Shown: positions 1 through 7,425, counted from the first letter of the stretch. The stretch is 13,763 bases of DNA from CAWKDC01 sp044445605 (GCA_044445605.1 JBIOEA010000045.1:1-13763); one strand, 5' to 3'. Notes: a model not told the origin generated them from the letters alone. Program-made: numbers and translations.

Positions 1-195
1 TCAGCCTCTAAGGCTATGACGCCATCGCTGTCCTGGCTCGCACCCCAGCATATATATTACCAGGGTTACTTACTGATTTTCATCATACCTGACGCCGAGG
101 GTGTGGGCAAAGCCCGCTTGTACGTAAAGACTTATGGGTAACGAGCAGCTTTGTAAATAGCGAAGGTGAAGAACAATCTCCTTCTGTTTCGGAAA
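1..195. other. Region downstream of the EEP gene; no confident gene
   Basis: I see no credible complete gene here. The minus strand holds a short frame, from about 200 down to about 85, that starts with the ATG overlapping the EEP stop codon. It reads as plausible protein (ISETEGD... then LVTHKSL) for about 38 residues. It is offset by one base from the EEP gene and may be that gene's displaced C-terminus. Small inverted repeats are present (AGCCT/AGGCT near 3-15, GGGC/GCCC near 104-114), but neither is followed by a T-run, so I do not call a terminator. Confidence 0.4.
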
Positions 196-978
196 TCATG
201 AAGAGGGTGAAACCCGAATAATCGCATCCACACTTTCCAATGTATTGAAACCACCATTGGCACTGTGTGTCTCAGTGCTATTGTGTTTCGGTGCACGCAC
301 ACTCCCTAACTGATGCAATGCCGAAAATTTAGTCACCGGAAAATTAAAATCCCCCGCAATCATCACCTCTTTCTTAGACTCAATAGACTTTTTCTTCACC
401 ATCTTGGTCACTTCATCTGCCAAGGATCCGGGATCTTTTTTGGCCTTATCAAACGGTAAATGAAGATTGATGACCGTACGCTTTGTTCCGTCTTCTTGAT
501 GAACCAATTTAAACTTTTGTACACGCGCATCCAAACCTTCTGAGGAAAAGGGCTTTGACATATAACTGTACCGTTCACCATTAAATAATGACATCAAGCC
601 CCATGAGGTTAATACATTCTCGTCTCGCAATGTTTCAGCAAACTTTTGCAAGCTCTTGTAGCTTAAACAGCAGTCTGTGAAAAACTCAACGTCCTCCTTC
701 AAAATGGGCGCCTCTTGCAAACAAATGACTTGAATATGCGGATTGCTTTTACAAATATCAGCCATGGCCGCAGCAATTTTTTTCAACCGTTGCTGATACT
801 GCGCTTGGGTTTCAACCAGCTCTAGCCCATTGTTATATCGGTTTTTTTCTTGATTGTATTTGCCCTGCATCATGATATTCCAACTCATGACATCATGCTC
901 AATCACAGGCTCATGGTCAGATATATGCTGTTTGCGCATCCGCGTGTTGATTACATTGAAAAAATGTAGTGTTGTCAT
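196..978 (-). CDS. Endonuclease/exonuclease/phosphatase (EEP) family protein, C-terminally incomplete
   Basis: This is a predicted metal-dependent phosphodiesterase or phosphatase of the EEP (DNase I-like) superfamily; the substrate is unknown. Numbered from the ATG at 984, the visible family motifs are SWN (34-36), the ICLQE motif with the metal-binding Glu at 91, NLHLPF (173-178), AGDFN (210-214) and SVDAII (251-256). The final Ser-Asp-His motif, which carries the catalytic His in this family, is absent because the frame stops shortly after SVDAII. A frame offset by one base continues for about 38 codons, so a frameshift is possible. I place the start at 978 because GGGGG at 985-989 is 6 nt from that ATG but directly abuts the ATG at 984; this gives 260 residues. 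There is no signal peptide or membrane segment. It follows der on the same strand but is separated by a hairpin. It could be an effector-type enzyme, a decaying gene, or an active protein with an unusual C-terminus. The family call is firm; the activity is not. Confidence 0.75.
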   Translation of the reverse strand: MTTLHFFNVINTRMRKQHISDHEPVIEHDVMSWNIMMQGKYNQEKNRYNNGLELVETQAQYQQRLKKIAAAMADICKSNPHIQVICLQEAPILKEDVEFFTDCCLSYKSLQKFAETLRDENVLTSWGLMSLFNGERYSYMSKPFSSEGLDARVQKFKLVHQEDGTKRTVINLHLPFDKAKKDPGSLADEVTKMVKKKSIESKKEVMIAGDFNFPVTKFSALHQLGSVRAPKHNSTETHSANGGFNTLESVDAIIRVSPSS

Positions 979-984
979 CGTCAT

Positions 985-989
985 CCCCC
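985..989 (-). promoter_or_regulatory. Shine-Dalgarno that decides the EEP start
   Basis: GGGGG on the minus strand touches the first in-frame ATG (984) but lies 6 nt before the second (978). Only the second has workable spacing, so the protein should begin MTTLHFF. No strong promoter is evident in 990-1078. Confidence 0.5.
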
Positions 990-1078
990 GTTATCTGCTT
1001 TTATGATTGTGGGAGATCAGGGGATGTTAGTAAAATCGATTGTTTAGATTGCAACGATAGGAATTATCTATTAATCTT

Positions 1079-1115
1079 TGTAGGGGCGAAATATCTTTCA
1101 CCCCTACACTTTTTT
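1079..1115. terminator. GC-rich hairpin with T-run between der and the EEP gene
   Basis: TGTAGGGG (1079-1086) pairs perfectly with CCCCTACA (1101-1108). Inside the loop, GAAA (1088-1091) can pair with TTTC (1096-1099). Six T's (1110-1115) follow on the plus strand and touch the der stop codon. As an intrinsic terminator the T-run favours plus-strand transcripts. On the minus strand it can still end der mRNA as a stem, but no U-tract follows. It shares a 10-base arm with the hairpin after ndk, so it may be a dispersed palindromic element. Confidence 0.5.
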
Positions 1116-2522
1116 CTATTTCTTCTTCATTTTTCGAATAAACTTCTTCAATCGACCGCGCTTACGTACTTGGCGTGGCGTCAAGACATTATGACGGCCC
1201 GCAAAGGGATTCTCCGTCGTATTAAATATTAATCGCAACGGCGTTCCAACCAACTTGAGTTGATCACGGAAAAAATGACTCAAAAAGCGCTGGTAACTGA
1301 TTGGAACATCATCTGTTTGATTACCGTGAATCACTACGGTCGGTGGCAAATGCCCGCCCGCGTGCGCATAACGCAATTTAATTCGACGGCCATGAACCAT
1401 CGGCGGCTGATGCTGCTCTATCGCTTTTTGCAACATTCGAGTCAATCGTGCCGTCGATAACTTCCGCGTCGCGCTTTCATACGCCTCGTTCACAGCATCA
1501 AATAATAAACCTACACCACTGCCATGAAGCGCTGAAATAAAATATAACTTCGCAAAAGACACAAATTCTAACTGCCGATCAATGCCTGTTTTGATAATAG
1601 TGCGCTGATCTTCAGATAAATGGTCCCATTTGTTCACGGCAACAACCAGTGAACGGCCAGCTTCTAAAATAAATCCTAGCAAACTTAAATCTTGATCGGT
1701 CACTGCTTGCTGACCATCGATCATGTAAATCACCACATGAGCGTCTTCAATCGCCTGCAGCGTCTTCACCACCGAAAATTTTTCTACCGCTTCTTCTATG
1801 TTTTTACGACGACGAACGCCGGCTGTATCGATAATGGTATAAACTTGTTCGTTACGTGTAAAAGGAATATAAATACTGTCGCGTGTCGTTCCTGGTTGAT
1901 CGTACACAATCACACGTTCTTCACCTAGCATGCGGTTCACCAGCGTGGATTTACCTACGTTCGGCCGTCCAACAATCGCCATTTTAATGCCTGCTGGGGG
2001 CTGCTCAGCTTCGGGGGCACCCGACATCGCAATCACCACCTCAAATACCGCATCCATCAACGGCTTAATACCACGATTGTGGCTCGCCGCAATCGCGTGC
2101 ACATACTTAAACCCAAATGTGTAAAAATCGGACATCGCAATGACTTCATCACGTCCGTCTGTTTTATTGACAATGCAAAATACCGGTTTCGATACTTTGC
2201 GCAACGCTTTTGCAATGAACTGGTCATTCGGTGTTACGCCAACAGTCGCATCAACCATGAATAAAATAATATCGGCTTGCATGACCGCGAGCCATGACTG
2301 CCCCGCCATCATTTCATCCATGCCTTCTTCTTGCCCGCTGATCCCGCCTGTATCAATCACAATATAAGGATATGGCCCTACTTTGCCTTCGCCAAAATGA
2401 CGATCACGCGTTACGCCAGGCATGTCATGCACCAATGCTTGTTGCGAACGGGTCAAACAATTAAATAATGTGGATTTGCCAACGTTAGGCTGACCTATGA
2501 TAGCAATGACGGGAAGAGACAT
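1116..2522 (-). CDS. der: Ribosome-associated double GTPase Der (EngA)
   Basis: Der is an essential GTPase with two tandem G domains that acts in maturation of the 50S ribosomal subunit. G domain 1 shows GQPNVGKS (10-17), DTGG (57-60) and NKTD (119-122). G domain 2 shows GRPNVGKS (185-192), DTAG (232-235), NKWD (297-300) and SAL (330-332). A KH-like domain fills the rest, ending in a Lys/Arg-rich tail suited to RNA contact. At 468 residues it is close to the usual length (about 490 in E. coli). It is the last gene of the rodZ–hisS–yfgM–bamB–der run. Its ATG overlaps the bamB stop (TAATG), so translation is probably coupled. The TAG stop abuts a hairpin. All key motifs are intact and the assignment is secure. 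Confidence 0.98.
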   Translation of the reverse strand: MSLPVIAIIGQPNVGKSTLFNCLTRSQQALVHDMPGVTRDRHFGEGKVGPYPYIVIDTGGISGQEEGMDEMMAGQSWLAVMQADIILFMVDATVGVTPNDQFIAKALRKVSKPVFCIVNKTDGRDEVIAMSDFYTFGFKYVHAIAASHNRGIKPLMDAVFEVVIAMSGAPEAEQPPAGIKMAIVGRPNVGKSTLVNRMLGEERVIVYDQPGTTRDSIYIPFTRNEQVYTIIDTAGVRRRKNIEEAVEKFSVVKTLQAIEDAHVVIYMIDGQQAVTDQDLSLLGFILEAGRSLVVAVNKWDHLSEDQRTIIKTGIDRQLEFVSFAKLYFISALHGSGVGLLFDAVNEAYESATRKLSTARLTRMLQKAIEQHQPPMVHGRRIKLRYAHAGGHLPPTVVIHGNQTDDVPISYQRFLSHFFRDQLKLVGTPLRLIFNTTENPFAGRHNVLTPRQVRKRGRLKKFIRKMKKK

Positions 2523-3697
2523 TAGTCGACCTGCTTTGGTGAAGTTGAAATGGTAACCTTTTCAACACGTCCTGTGCGGCTTTGGACTATCACTCCCTGC
2601 TTATCAACTAAGACAGGTGCGCGTATATCATCGCTAACAACATGCTCATACCCGAGCATGCGCCCGTTATCTAATGCAAAGGCATAAACATACCCCGCAC
2701 CATCACCGACAACGACATAATTCTCATAAATGGCAGGCGCTGATAGATAGCGATCCACCAATGCTTCTTGCTTCCAACGCGTCTCACCCGTTACACGATC
2801 AATCGCATAAAGCGTGTCATCATCATCGGTCACAATCAAATCATTACCAGAAACCGTCAAACCAACGTACGATGACAGCGGATGAGACCAAGTAACTTCT
2901 AAACTTGGCAAATCAATGGCCAACAAGTTACCCTGGTAAGTCACCACATACACGGTATTATCCACGCGTGCCATGGTGCCATCAATGTCAACCATGCGCT
3001 GAATTTCATTCCGTCCACGGGGTTTGGCAGCAGATTCTAACCAAATCATTTGGCCATTGCTCAATTTGAATAAAGCAACCTGTCCATTTGAAAAACCAAC
3101 AAATGCCATGTCTTCAATGATCAAAGGACTCGCTGCACCGCGTAACGTCAAAGCCGGTGCCGTTGCATCGTAGGTCCATATCTCTTTGCCTGTCTTTGCA
3201 TCTAATCCGTGCAGACGGCTGTCAATCGTTAAGACCACTAAGGCATCATTATTACCGCGTGGGGCTGCCAATACTTCGGAACTGACGGTCGTATCCCATA
3301 AGATCTCCCCGTTTTCTTTGTTCATCGCAATGACGTGACCATCAGATGTACCCATCACAATCGCATCGTCCGCTTCACCCGCAGCACTGCTGAAATCCAT
3401 TTTAGTGCTTTCACGCCAGATCTTTTCACCCGAGAACGCATCGAGCACTAACATGTGACCACGATAATCAGGTACGGCAACCCATTGCTGCCCTTTGTGC
3501 ATCACGAAATTCGGCGACAAATTCATTTGAACATTGCCCCAACCACTGGAGTCACCCGTGCTCCATACCGTGTCAAATACGACTTCTTGTTTAAAGTTCG
3601 ATGGTTCTTCGTATTTTTTAACACCAGAGGATAAGGAACTGCAACCGGTTACGACGAATACGCACGAAACGAGGAAAAAAAACCATAATTTATTCAA
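2522..3697 (-). CDS. bamB: Outer-membrane protein assembly lipoprotein BamB
   Basis: BamB is the beta-propeller lipoprotein of the BAM complex, which folds and inserts outer-membrane beta-barrel proteins; it binds BamA from the periplasmic side. The N-terminus is a lipoprotein signal peptide: a positive start, a hydrophobic stretch at about 4-16, and lipobox VTGC with Cys19. Ser at +2 predicts outer-membrane sorting. The remainder shows repeated PQQ-like propeller blades, with motifs such as GEKIWRE, NGEILWD, GKEIWTY and GETRWKQ. Length is 391 residues, as in the family. The start codon is TTG (3697-3695). It is supported because the signal peptide needs it and GGAG (3706-3709) lies 8 nt upstream. 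The TTG overlaps the yfgM TGA stop (TTGA), and the gene's own TAA overlaps the der ATG, so the three genes are likely translated as a coupled unit. Confidence 0.95.
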   Translation of the reverse strand: MNKLWFFFLVSCVFVVTGCSSLSSGVKKYEEPSNFKQEVVFDTVWSTGDSSGWGNVQMNLSPNFVMHKGQQWVAVPDYRGHMLVLDAFSGEKIWRESTKMDFSSAAGEADDAIVMGTSDGHVIAMNKENGEILWDTTVSSEVLAAPRGNNDALVVLTIDSRLHGLDAKTGKEIWTYDATAPALTLRGAASPLIIEDMAFVGFSNGQVALFKLSNGQMIWLESAAKPRGRNEIQRMVDIDGTMARVDNTVYVVTYQGNLLAIDLPSLEVTWSHPLSSYVGLTVSGNDLIVTDDDDTLYAIDRVTGETRWKQEALVDRYLSAPAIYENYVVVGDGAGYVYAFALDNGRMLGYEHVVSDDIRAPVLVDKQGVIVQSRTGRVEKVTISTSPKQVD

Positions 3698-4332
3698 TGG
3701 TAAGTCTCCGTCTTCATTTGAAGCAGCACATTATTGAAATCTTGTGCTTTATAAGCAGCCAGCGCCTTTCCGTAATGCTCGCCCGCTTTCGCGCGATTGC
3801 CTTGCATGGCTGCAATATCGCCACGCAATTCTTCAAAACCTGCAAGATAGCCGCCCTCTGGTATATTTTCGTCCAGTGGCATTGCATCTAGCACAGCTGC
3901 TGCACCCGTCAGATCCTGCTGGCTCACCTTGATTTGCGCTAATCGCAATGTCGCTAGCGGTTTAGCAAACGGTTTGCCATTTTTTTGAAGCCAAACTAAT
4001 TCTTCTTCCGCATCTGCATAACGTTCATCAAAAGATGCGCGAGATGCCTCTAACAAAACAACCGCTGTTGCATAAGCTGTGTTGGGATAATCTTTTCGCA
4101 ATACCGCTGCACTGGCTTTCAATGCGTCTTCTTTATCACCAATCAATGCTTGTTGATATGCATCGTATAACATCGAGGCGGCAACCACTGTATTTGTCTT
4201 TTGTTGTTGATAGAACTGGTGCCCCACCGTGATCGCAATGGCAAGACCTAACGTTGCGATAACTGTCTTACCGTACTTATCCCACCATGCTTTTACGCGC
4301 AATGCGGCATTGTCTTCAAAAATATCGTCCAT
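3694..4332 (-). CDS. yfgM: YfgM-type tetratricopeptide membrane protein
   Basis: YfgM is an inner-membrane protein with a periplasmic TPR-like domain. In E. coli it associates with the SecYEG translocon and periplasmic chaperones during export of envelope proteins. Here a short cytoplasmic N-terminus containing the family's WWDKYGK-type sequence (about 16-22) leads into one membrane segment (about 22-40). A helical, Ala/Leu-rich TPR-like region follows to residue 212. Its place between hisS and bamB is the conserved gammaproteobacterial location and supports the call more strongly than sequence alone. It starts 20 nt after the hisS stop; AGGGG (4339-4343) is 6 nt before the ATG. Its TGA stop overlaps the TTG start of bamB. 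Confidence 0.9.
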   Translation of the reverse strand: MDDIFEDNAALRVKAWWDKYGKTVIATLGLAIAITVGHQFYQQQKTNTVVAASMLYDAYQQALIGDKEDALKASAAVLRKDYPNTAYATAVVLLEASRASFDERYADAEEELVWLQKNGKPFAKPLATLRLAQIKVSQQDLTGAAAVLDAMPLDENIPEGGYLAGFEELRGDIAAMQGNRAKAGEHYGKALAAYKAQDFNNVLLQMKTETYH

Positions 4333-4352
4333 TATTTGCCCCTACAGCCCTT

Positions 4353-5612
4353 TTAAATCTGTTGCGCTAAAAACTGGAATAACGTGTCATCGATAGGCCA
4401 GCGCGCCTGCTCCATGTTATCACGTAATGCTTTCAAAATCACCGTATTTTCAGCCTTCTCTTCCTCACCAATCACAACCGCAAAGGTCGCGCCTGACTTG
4501 TCCGCACGCTTGAAAAGGTTTTTCAAGCTCCCCCCGCCTAACAGGGTCTCAACACGTAAGCCAGGGACTGATTCGCGCAAGGTATTAGCAAACATCAACG
4601 ACATGCCTGTTGTCGATTCGGCTGAGGGTAAAACACATACATGCGCTTTCAAGGTCCGTTGCTCAATGGGCAACAACCCAATTAAGCGCTCCATGCCCAA
4701 GGCAAATCCAATCCCCTGCGTTGATTTACCACCCAATAATTCCACCAGACCATCGTAACGGCCACCCCCGCAAACAGTGCCTTGGGCACCCAATGCGTCC
4801 GTGATCCATTCAAAAACGGTATGCGTGTAATAATCTAACCCGCGCACAATCGCCGTGTTAACCGTGAATTCGATACCCAAATCTGTGAGTAGCTGTTTGA
4901 GACGTTCAAAATGCGCCAGGGTGGCTTCGCCTAAGTAATCCATCAGCTTCGGAGCCGTGGCAACCACAGGCTTTAAATCCGGGTTTTTGGTGTCTAAAAT
5001 ACGCATCGGGTTCTTAGCCAAGCGTTCTTTGCTCTCTTCATCTAATAGCTCAGGCTGGGCTTCAAAATGCTCAACCAATGCCTTACGATAAGCACTGCGC
5101 TCCTCGGGCATCCCTAATGTATTAATCTCAAGACGCAGGCTGTCTAATATGCCCAGCTTTTTAAATAAAGTCTGGCTGACCTGGATAATCTCAGCATCAA
5201 TGTCAGGCCCCGCCATGCCAAAGGCTTCCATTCCAAATTGATGAAATTGACGGGTACGGCCTTTTTGAGGACGCTCATGACGGAACATCGGCCCCATGTA
5301 CCATAAACGTTGCATTTGATTGTGCAGAATGCCCGATTGGATCCCCGCGCGAACACAGCCAGCGGTGCCTTCAGGACGCAATGTGAGACTGTCTCCATTA
5401 CGATCTTCGAATGTGTACATCTCTTTTTCAACAATATCCGTTGCTGTTCCGAGTGTCCCTAGAAATAAGGATGTCGATTCCACAATCGGCATCCGGATCT
5501 CTTGATATTGGAACCCGCTCATCAATCGACGGATAACATCTTCTACATACGCCCAGCCCAATGTTTCTTCGGGCAGAATGTCGTGCATACCGCGCACGGC
5601 TTGATATTTCAT
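4353..5612 (-). CDS. hisS: Histidyl-tRNA synthetase
   Basis: HisS is a class II aminoacyl-tRNA synthetase that attaches histidine to tRNA-His in the cytoplasm using ATP. Numbered from the ATG at 5612, visible motifs are LRPEGT (78-83), motif 2 with RHERPQKGRTRQFHQ (about 111-125), the histidine-specific RGLDYYT (255-261), CGGGRYDGL (279-287) and motif 3 GIGFALGMERL (298-308). An alpha/beta anticodon-binding domain occupies about 325-415. Length 419 residues is typical. An in-frame GTG at 5621 would add three residues, but it overlaps the TAAGGTG ribosome-binding site that sits 6 nt before the ATG, so the ATG is preferred. It lies 15 nt after rodZ and 20 nt before yfgM in one operon. In the usual order ispG lies between rodZ and hisS; it is missing here. 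Confidence 0.97.
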   Translation of the reverse strand: MKYQAVRGMHDILPEETLGWAYVEDVIRRLMSGFQYQEIRMPIVESTSLFLGTLGTATDIVEKEMYTFEDRNGDSLTLRPEGTAGCVRAGIQSGILHNQMQRLWYMGPMFRHERPQKGRTRQFHQFGMEAFGMAGPDIDAEIIQVSQTLFKKLGILDSLRLEINTLGMPEERSAYRKALVEHFEAQPELLDEESKERLAKNPMRILDTKNPDLKPVVATAPKLMDYLGEATLAHFERLKQLLTDLGIEFTVNTAIVRGLDYYTHTVFEWITDALGAQGTVCGGGRYDGLVELLGGKSTQGIGFALGMERLIGLLPIEQRTLKAHVCVLPSAESTTGMSLMFANTLRESVPGLRVETLLGGGSLKNLFKRADKSGATFAVVIGEEEKAENTVILKALRDNMEQARWPIDDTLFQFLAQQI

Positions 5613-5618
5613 CGCTAG

Positions 5619-5625
5619 CACCTTA
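5619..5625 (-). promoter_or_regulatory. Shine-Dalgarno that decides the hisS start
   Basis: TAAGGTG on the minus strand ends 6 nt before the ATG at 5612. The upstream in-frame GTG (5621-5619) is part of this site and has no ribosome-binding site of its own, so the protein begins MKYQAV. Confidence 0.6.
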
Positions 5626-5627
5626 CG

Positions 5628-6521
5628 TTAAAATAACATCGTTTCGTGTGTTTTATTCGTGCTGTTTTGCTTAACAGCGGCTTTAACCCCAGAGCGAGTG
5701 CTAGGCACAACAACATTGTTCGTGCTCACGGGCTTCACTGGCGTTGCATTGTCTTCATCGTCATCTTCAGAAGAAATGGGTGCCTTCTTAGCTGAGCCGG
5801 CTGTATCTGCAGCTGATTGGGTGACAGGTACTGCAGGTGTCGATGTGACGGTTGCGGACGTCTTTGCTGCAGGGGTTGTTGTAGCGGCCGCATTTGTTGC
5901 GGGGGTTGTAGCGGCTGCACTTGCAGCAGCAGTGCTATCAGGTGTGGCAACCGTGGCAGCCGTCTGCGCATTCGCTTTGCGAGCTGCTTCAATCGCGGCA
6001 TTCAATTCGGCTTCTTCTGTTGAAGTGTTTGTCGTCGATACCGACGCTGCCGATGCTTCTGTCGAGCTCAAGGCTGGAATTTGATCACGATACATCAACA
6101 TGAAGGCTATCATCCCACATACAAAGACTGCTAATGAGCCCCATAACAAACCTGGACGGTGCTTCGGCGTACCTGCATCAAAATTAGAAAGCTTCCTTTG
6201 TGGACTTTGGCCTAAATCAGGAACATCACGAACAGGATCTTTAATCCCTAGGTGACCAAATTCAGTGATGATTTGTGCAGGGTCGAGGCCAATGACACCG
6301 GCATAAGAACGTAAATAGCCTCTCACGAAGACTAAAGGCATATTAGGGTCGTAGTTGTCTTCTTCTAATCTGGCAATGGTCTCTTCACTTAAGCGAAGTT
6401 GCTGAGCGACTTCTAGTTGCGTAAAACCACTCGCCTCACGCGCTGCACGGAGCCGTGCACCTGGGCCGTTACGAACCGCCACTAATGTAGCGTTAGTTCC
6501 CTGTTCAAGTTCCTGCGTCAT
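5628..6521 (-). CDS. rodZ: RodZ-like cell-shape protein lacking the C-terminal domain
   Basis: RodZ is a bitopic inner-membrane protein that links MreB filaments to the cell-wall elongation machinery and helps set rod shape. The N-terminal cytoplasmic helix-turn-helix domain (about 20-92) includes GARLRAAREASGFTQ and the family hallmark VFVRGYLRSYA (64-74). A linker follows, then a single membrane segment (about 124-144). The periplasmic part (about 150-297) is Ala/Thr/Ser/Pro-rich low-complexity sequence with an acidic DDDEDN patch. It ends without the folded beta domain (DUF4115) that normally closes RodZ. Only 15 nt separate it from hisS, so the missing domain is not present in another frame. 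GGGGGA lies just upstream of the ATG, and a good promoter precedes it at 6574-6602. It heads the rodZ–der operon. The family call is strong from domain order and position. Confidence 0.88.
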   Translation of the reverse strand: MTQELEQGTNATLVAVRNGPGARLRAAREASGFTQLEVAQQLRLSEETIARLEEDNYDPNMPLVFVRGYLRSYAGVIGLDPAQIITEFGHLGIKDPVRDVPDLGQSPQRKLSNFDAGTPKHRPGLLWGSLAVFVCGMIAFMLMYRDQIPALSSTEASAASVSTTNTSTEEAELNAAIEAARKANAQTAATVATPDSTAAASAAATTPATNAAATTTPAAKTSATVTSTPAVPVTQSAADTAGSAKKAPISSEDDDEDNATPVKPVSTNNVVVPSTRSGVKAAVKQNSTNKTHETMLF

Positions 6522-6573
6522 TGCATCCCCCGCTCAAAAATATGCTCAACATGAAAGACAATCTGCCTCTGAC

Positions 6574-6602
6574 ACTATAGCCTGAAATTCAGAGATTGTC
6601 AC
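6574..6602 (-). promoter_or_regulatory. Sigma70-type promoter for the rodZ–hisS–yfgM–bamB–der operon
   Basis: On the minus strand, -35 GTGACA (6602-6597) and -10 TATAGT (6579-6574) each match consensus at 5 of 6 positions, with an ideal 17-nt spacer. A transcript would start near 6567, leaving a leader of about 45 nt before the rodZ ATG. The short palindrome CTGAATTTCAG lies inside the spacer and could be an operator, but nothing shows that it is used. Confidence 0.65.
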
Positions 6603-6616
6603 AACGATATTAACAT

Positions 6617-6638
6617 GGGCGCGTCATGACACGCGCCC
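6617..6638 (-). terminator. Hairpin between ndk and rodZ (terminator-like)
   Basis: GGGCGCGT (6617-6624) and ACGCGCCC (6631-6638) form a perfect 8-bp GC-rich stem around a 6-nt loop, starting 12 nt after the ndk stop. Read on the minus strand it is followed by an AT-rich stretch but no clean U-run, so termination may be partial. It lies just upstream of the rodZ promoter and separates the iscA–ndk unit from the rodZ operon. Confidence 0.5.
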
Positions 6639-6650
6639 CTACACGTTATG

Positions 6651-7082
6651 TTAGGCAGCACGTGAGTTGATTTCGTCATCTTTAAAAAAGAATGCGATTT
6701 CAGCTTTTGCTGCTTCAACAGCATCTGAACCATGCACCGCGTTTGCATCAATAGAATCGGCAAAGTCAGCACGGATGGTGCCAGGAGCCGCATCTTTAGG
6801 ATTGGTTGCACCCATCAATTCGCGGTTTTTCAACACGGCATTTTCGCCTTCCAGAACCTGAATCATGACAGGACCGGAGATCATGAAGGAAACTAATGCA
6901 TTGAAGAAAGGACGTTCTTTGTGCACAGCGTAAAAGCCTTCGGCATCTGCGCGGGTTAATTGCATCATTCTCGCCGCAATGACTTTCAAGCCATTGTCTT
7001 CAAAACGGGTGTAGATTTTACCAATCACGTTCTTGGCAACCGCGTCGGGCTTAATAATTGAGAGTGTACGTTCAATGGCCAT
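6651..7082 (-). CDS. ndk: Nucleoside diphosphate kinase
   Basis: Ndk moves the gamma-phosphate from ATP to other nucleoside diphosphates through a phosphohistidine intermediate, keeping NTP and dNTP pools balanced in the cytoplasm. The protein is 143 residues, exactly the usual bacterial length. It begins with the standard ERTLSIIKPDAV and contains the active-site NAVHGSD motif with the phosphorylated His at 117. NPKDAAPGTIRADF (94-107) is the conserved nucleotide-site segment. Its ATG lies inside the 3' end of iscA (11-nt overlap in another frame), so the two are co-transcribed and probably translationally coupled. ndk downstream of isc genes is the ancestral gammaproteobacterial order. Confidence 0.98.
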   Translation of the reverse strand: MAIERTLSIIKPDAVAKNVIGKIYTRFEDNGLKVIAARMMQLTRADAEGFYAVHKERPFFNALVSFMISGPVMIQVLEGENAVLKNRELMGATNPKDAAPGTIRADFADSIDANAVHGSDAVEAAKAEIAFFFKDDEINSRAA

Positions 7083-7425
7083 TGTCTTTTCCTTCCTCAG
7101 ATGCTTTTAATGTAAAACTTTCCCCGCAGCCACAATAATGGTCAGCCTTGGGATTATCAAATTTGAAATGGCGATTGAGCCCTTCCGTGACAAAATCGAC
7201 GCTTGTACCGTCGAACATTGCCAAATCAGCCTCTTTCACCACCACGGTGACGCCGTGATCTTCAAAAACCTTGTCATCTGGAGTGACAGATTCTACCAGG
7301 TCGACTATATAGCCATACCCAGAACAGCCCGTCTTCTTGACACCTATGCGCAACCCCACGGCCGCAGGGCTCTTAGCCAAAACGCTCTTGATGTGGGCTG
7401 CCGCCGCTTCGGTTAGGTGAATCAT
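7072..7425 (-). CDS. iscA: A-type iron-sulfur carrier, IscA-like
   Basis: IscA binds iron or Fe-S clusters and delivers them to target proteins. Starting at the ATG at 7425 the protein is 117 residues, with Cys34 in TGCSGYGY and Cys98/Cys100 in CGCGESF. This is the same three-cysteine pattern and nearly the same positions as E. coli IscA; the body also tracks IscA (GLRIGV, DKVFEDHGV, LDFV-type and EGLN segments). A longer open frame reaches 7485, but its extra 20 residues are unlike the family, and GGAG (7433-7436) sits 7 nt before the 7425 ATG. iscS, iscU, hscBA and fdx are not beside it, although iscA–ndk adjacency looks like a remnant of the isc–ndk cluster. ErpA or SufA is the alternative name; IscA fits best. 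Confidence 0.9.
   Translation of the reverse strand: MIHLTEAAAAHIKSVLAKSPAAVGLRIGVKKTGCSGYGYIVDLVESVTPDDKVFEDHGVTVVVKEADLAMFDGTSVDFVTEGLNRHFKFDNPKADHYCGCGESFTLKASEEGKDNGH

Noticed and set aside
4384..4758. Plus-strand 124-codon open frame opposite hisS
   Set aside because: It is antisense to the conserved synthetase, with no domain and no plausible start signal; a shadow frame.
5659..6084. Plus-strand Ala/Val-rich and Cys/Gly-rich open frames opposite rodZ
   Set aside because: They mirror the low-complexity Ala/Thr codons of the RodZ linker, have no ribosome-binding sites or recognisable domains, and lie wholly inside a well-supported gene.
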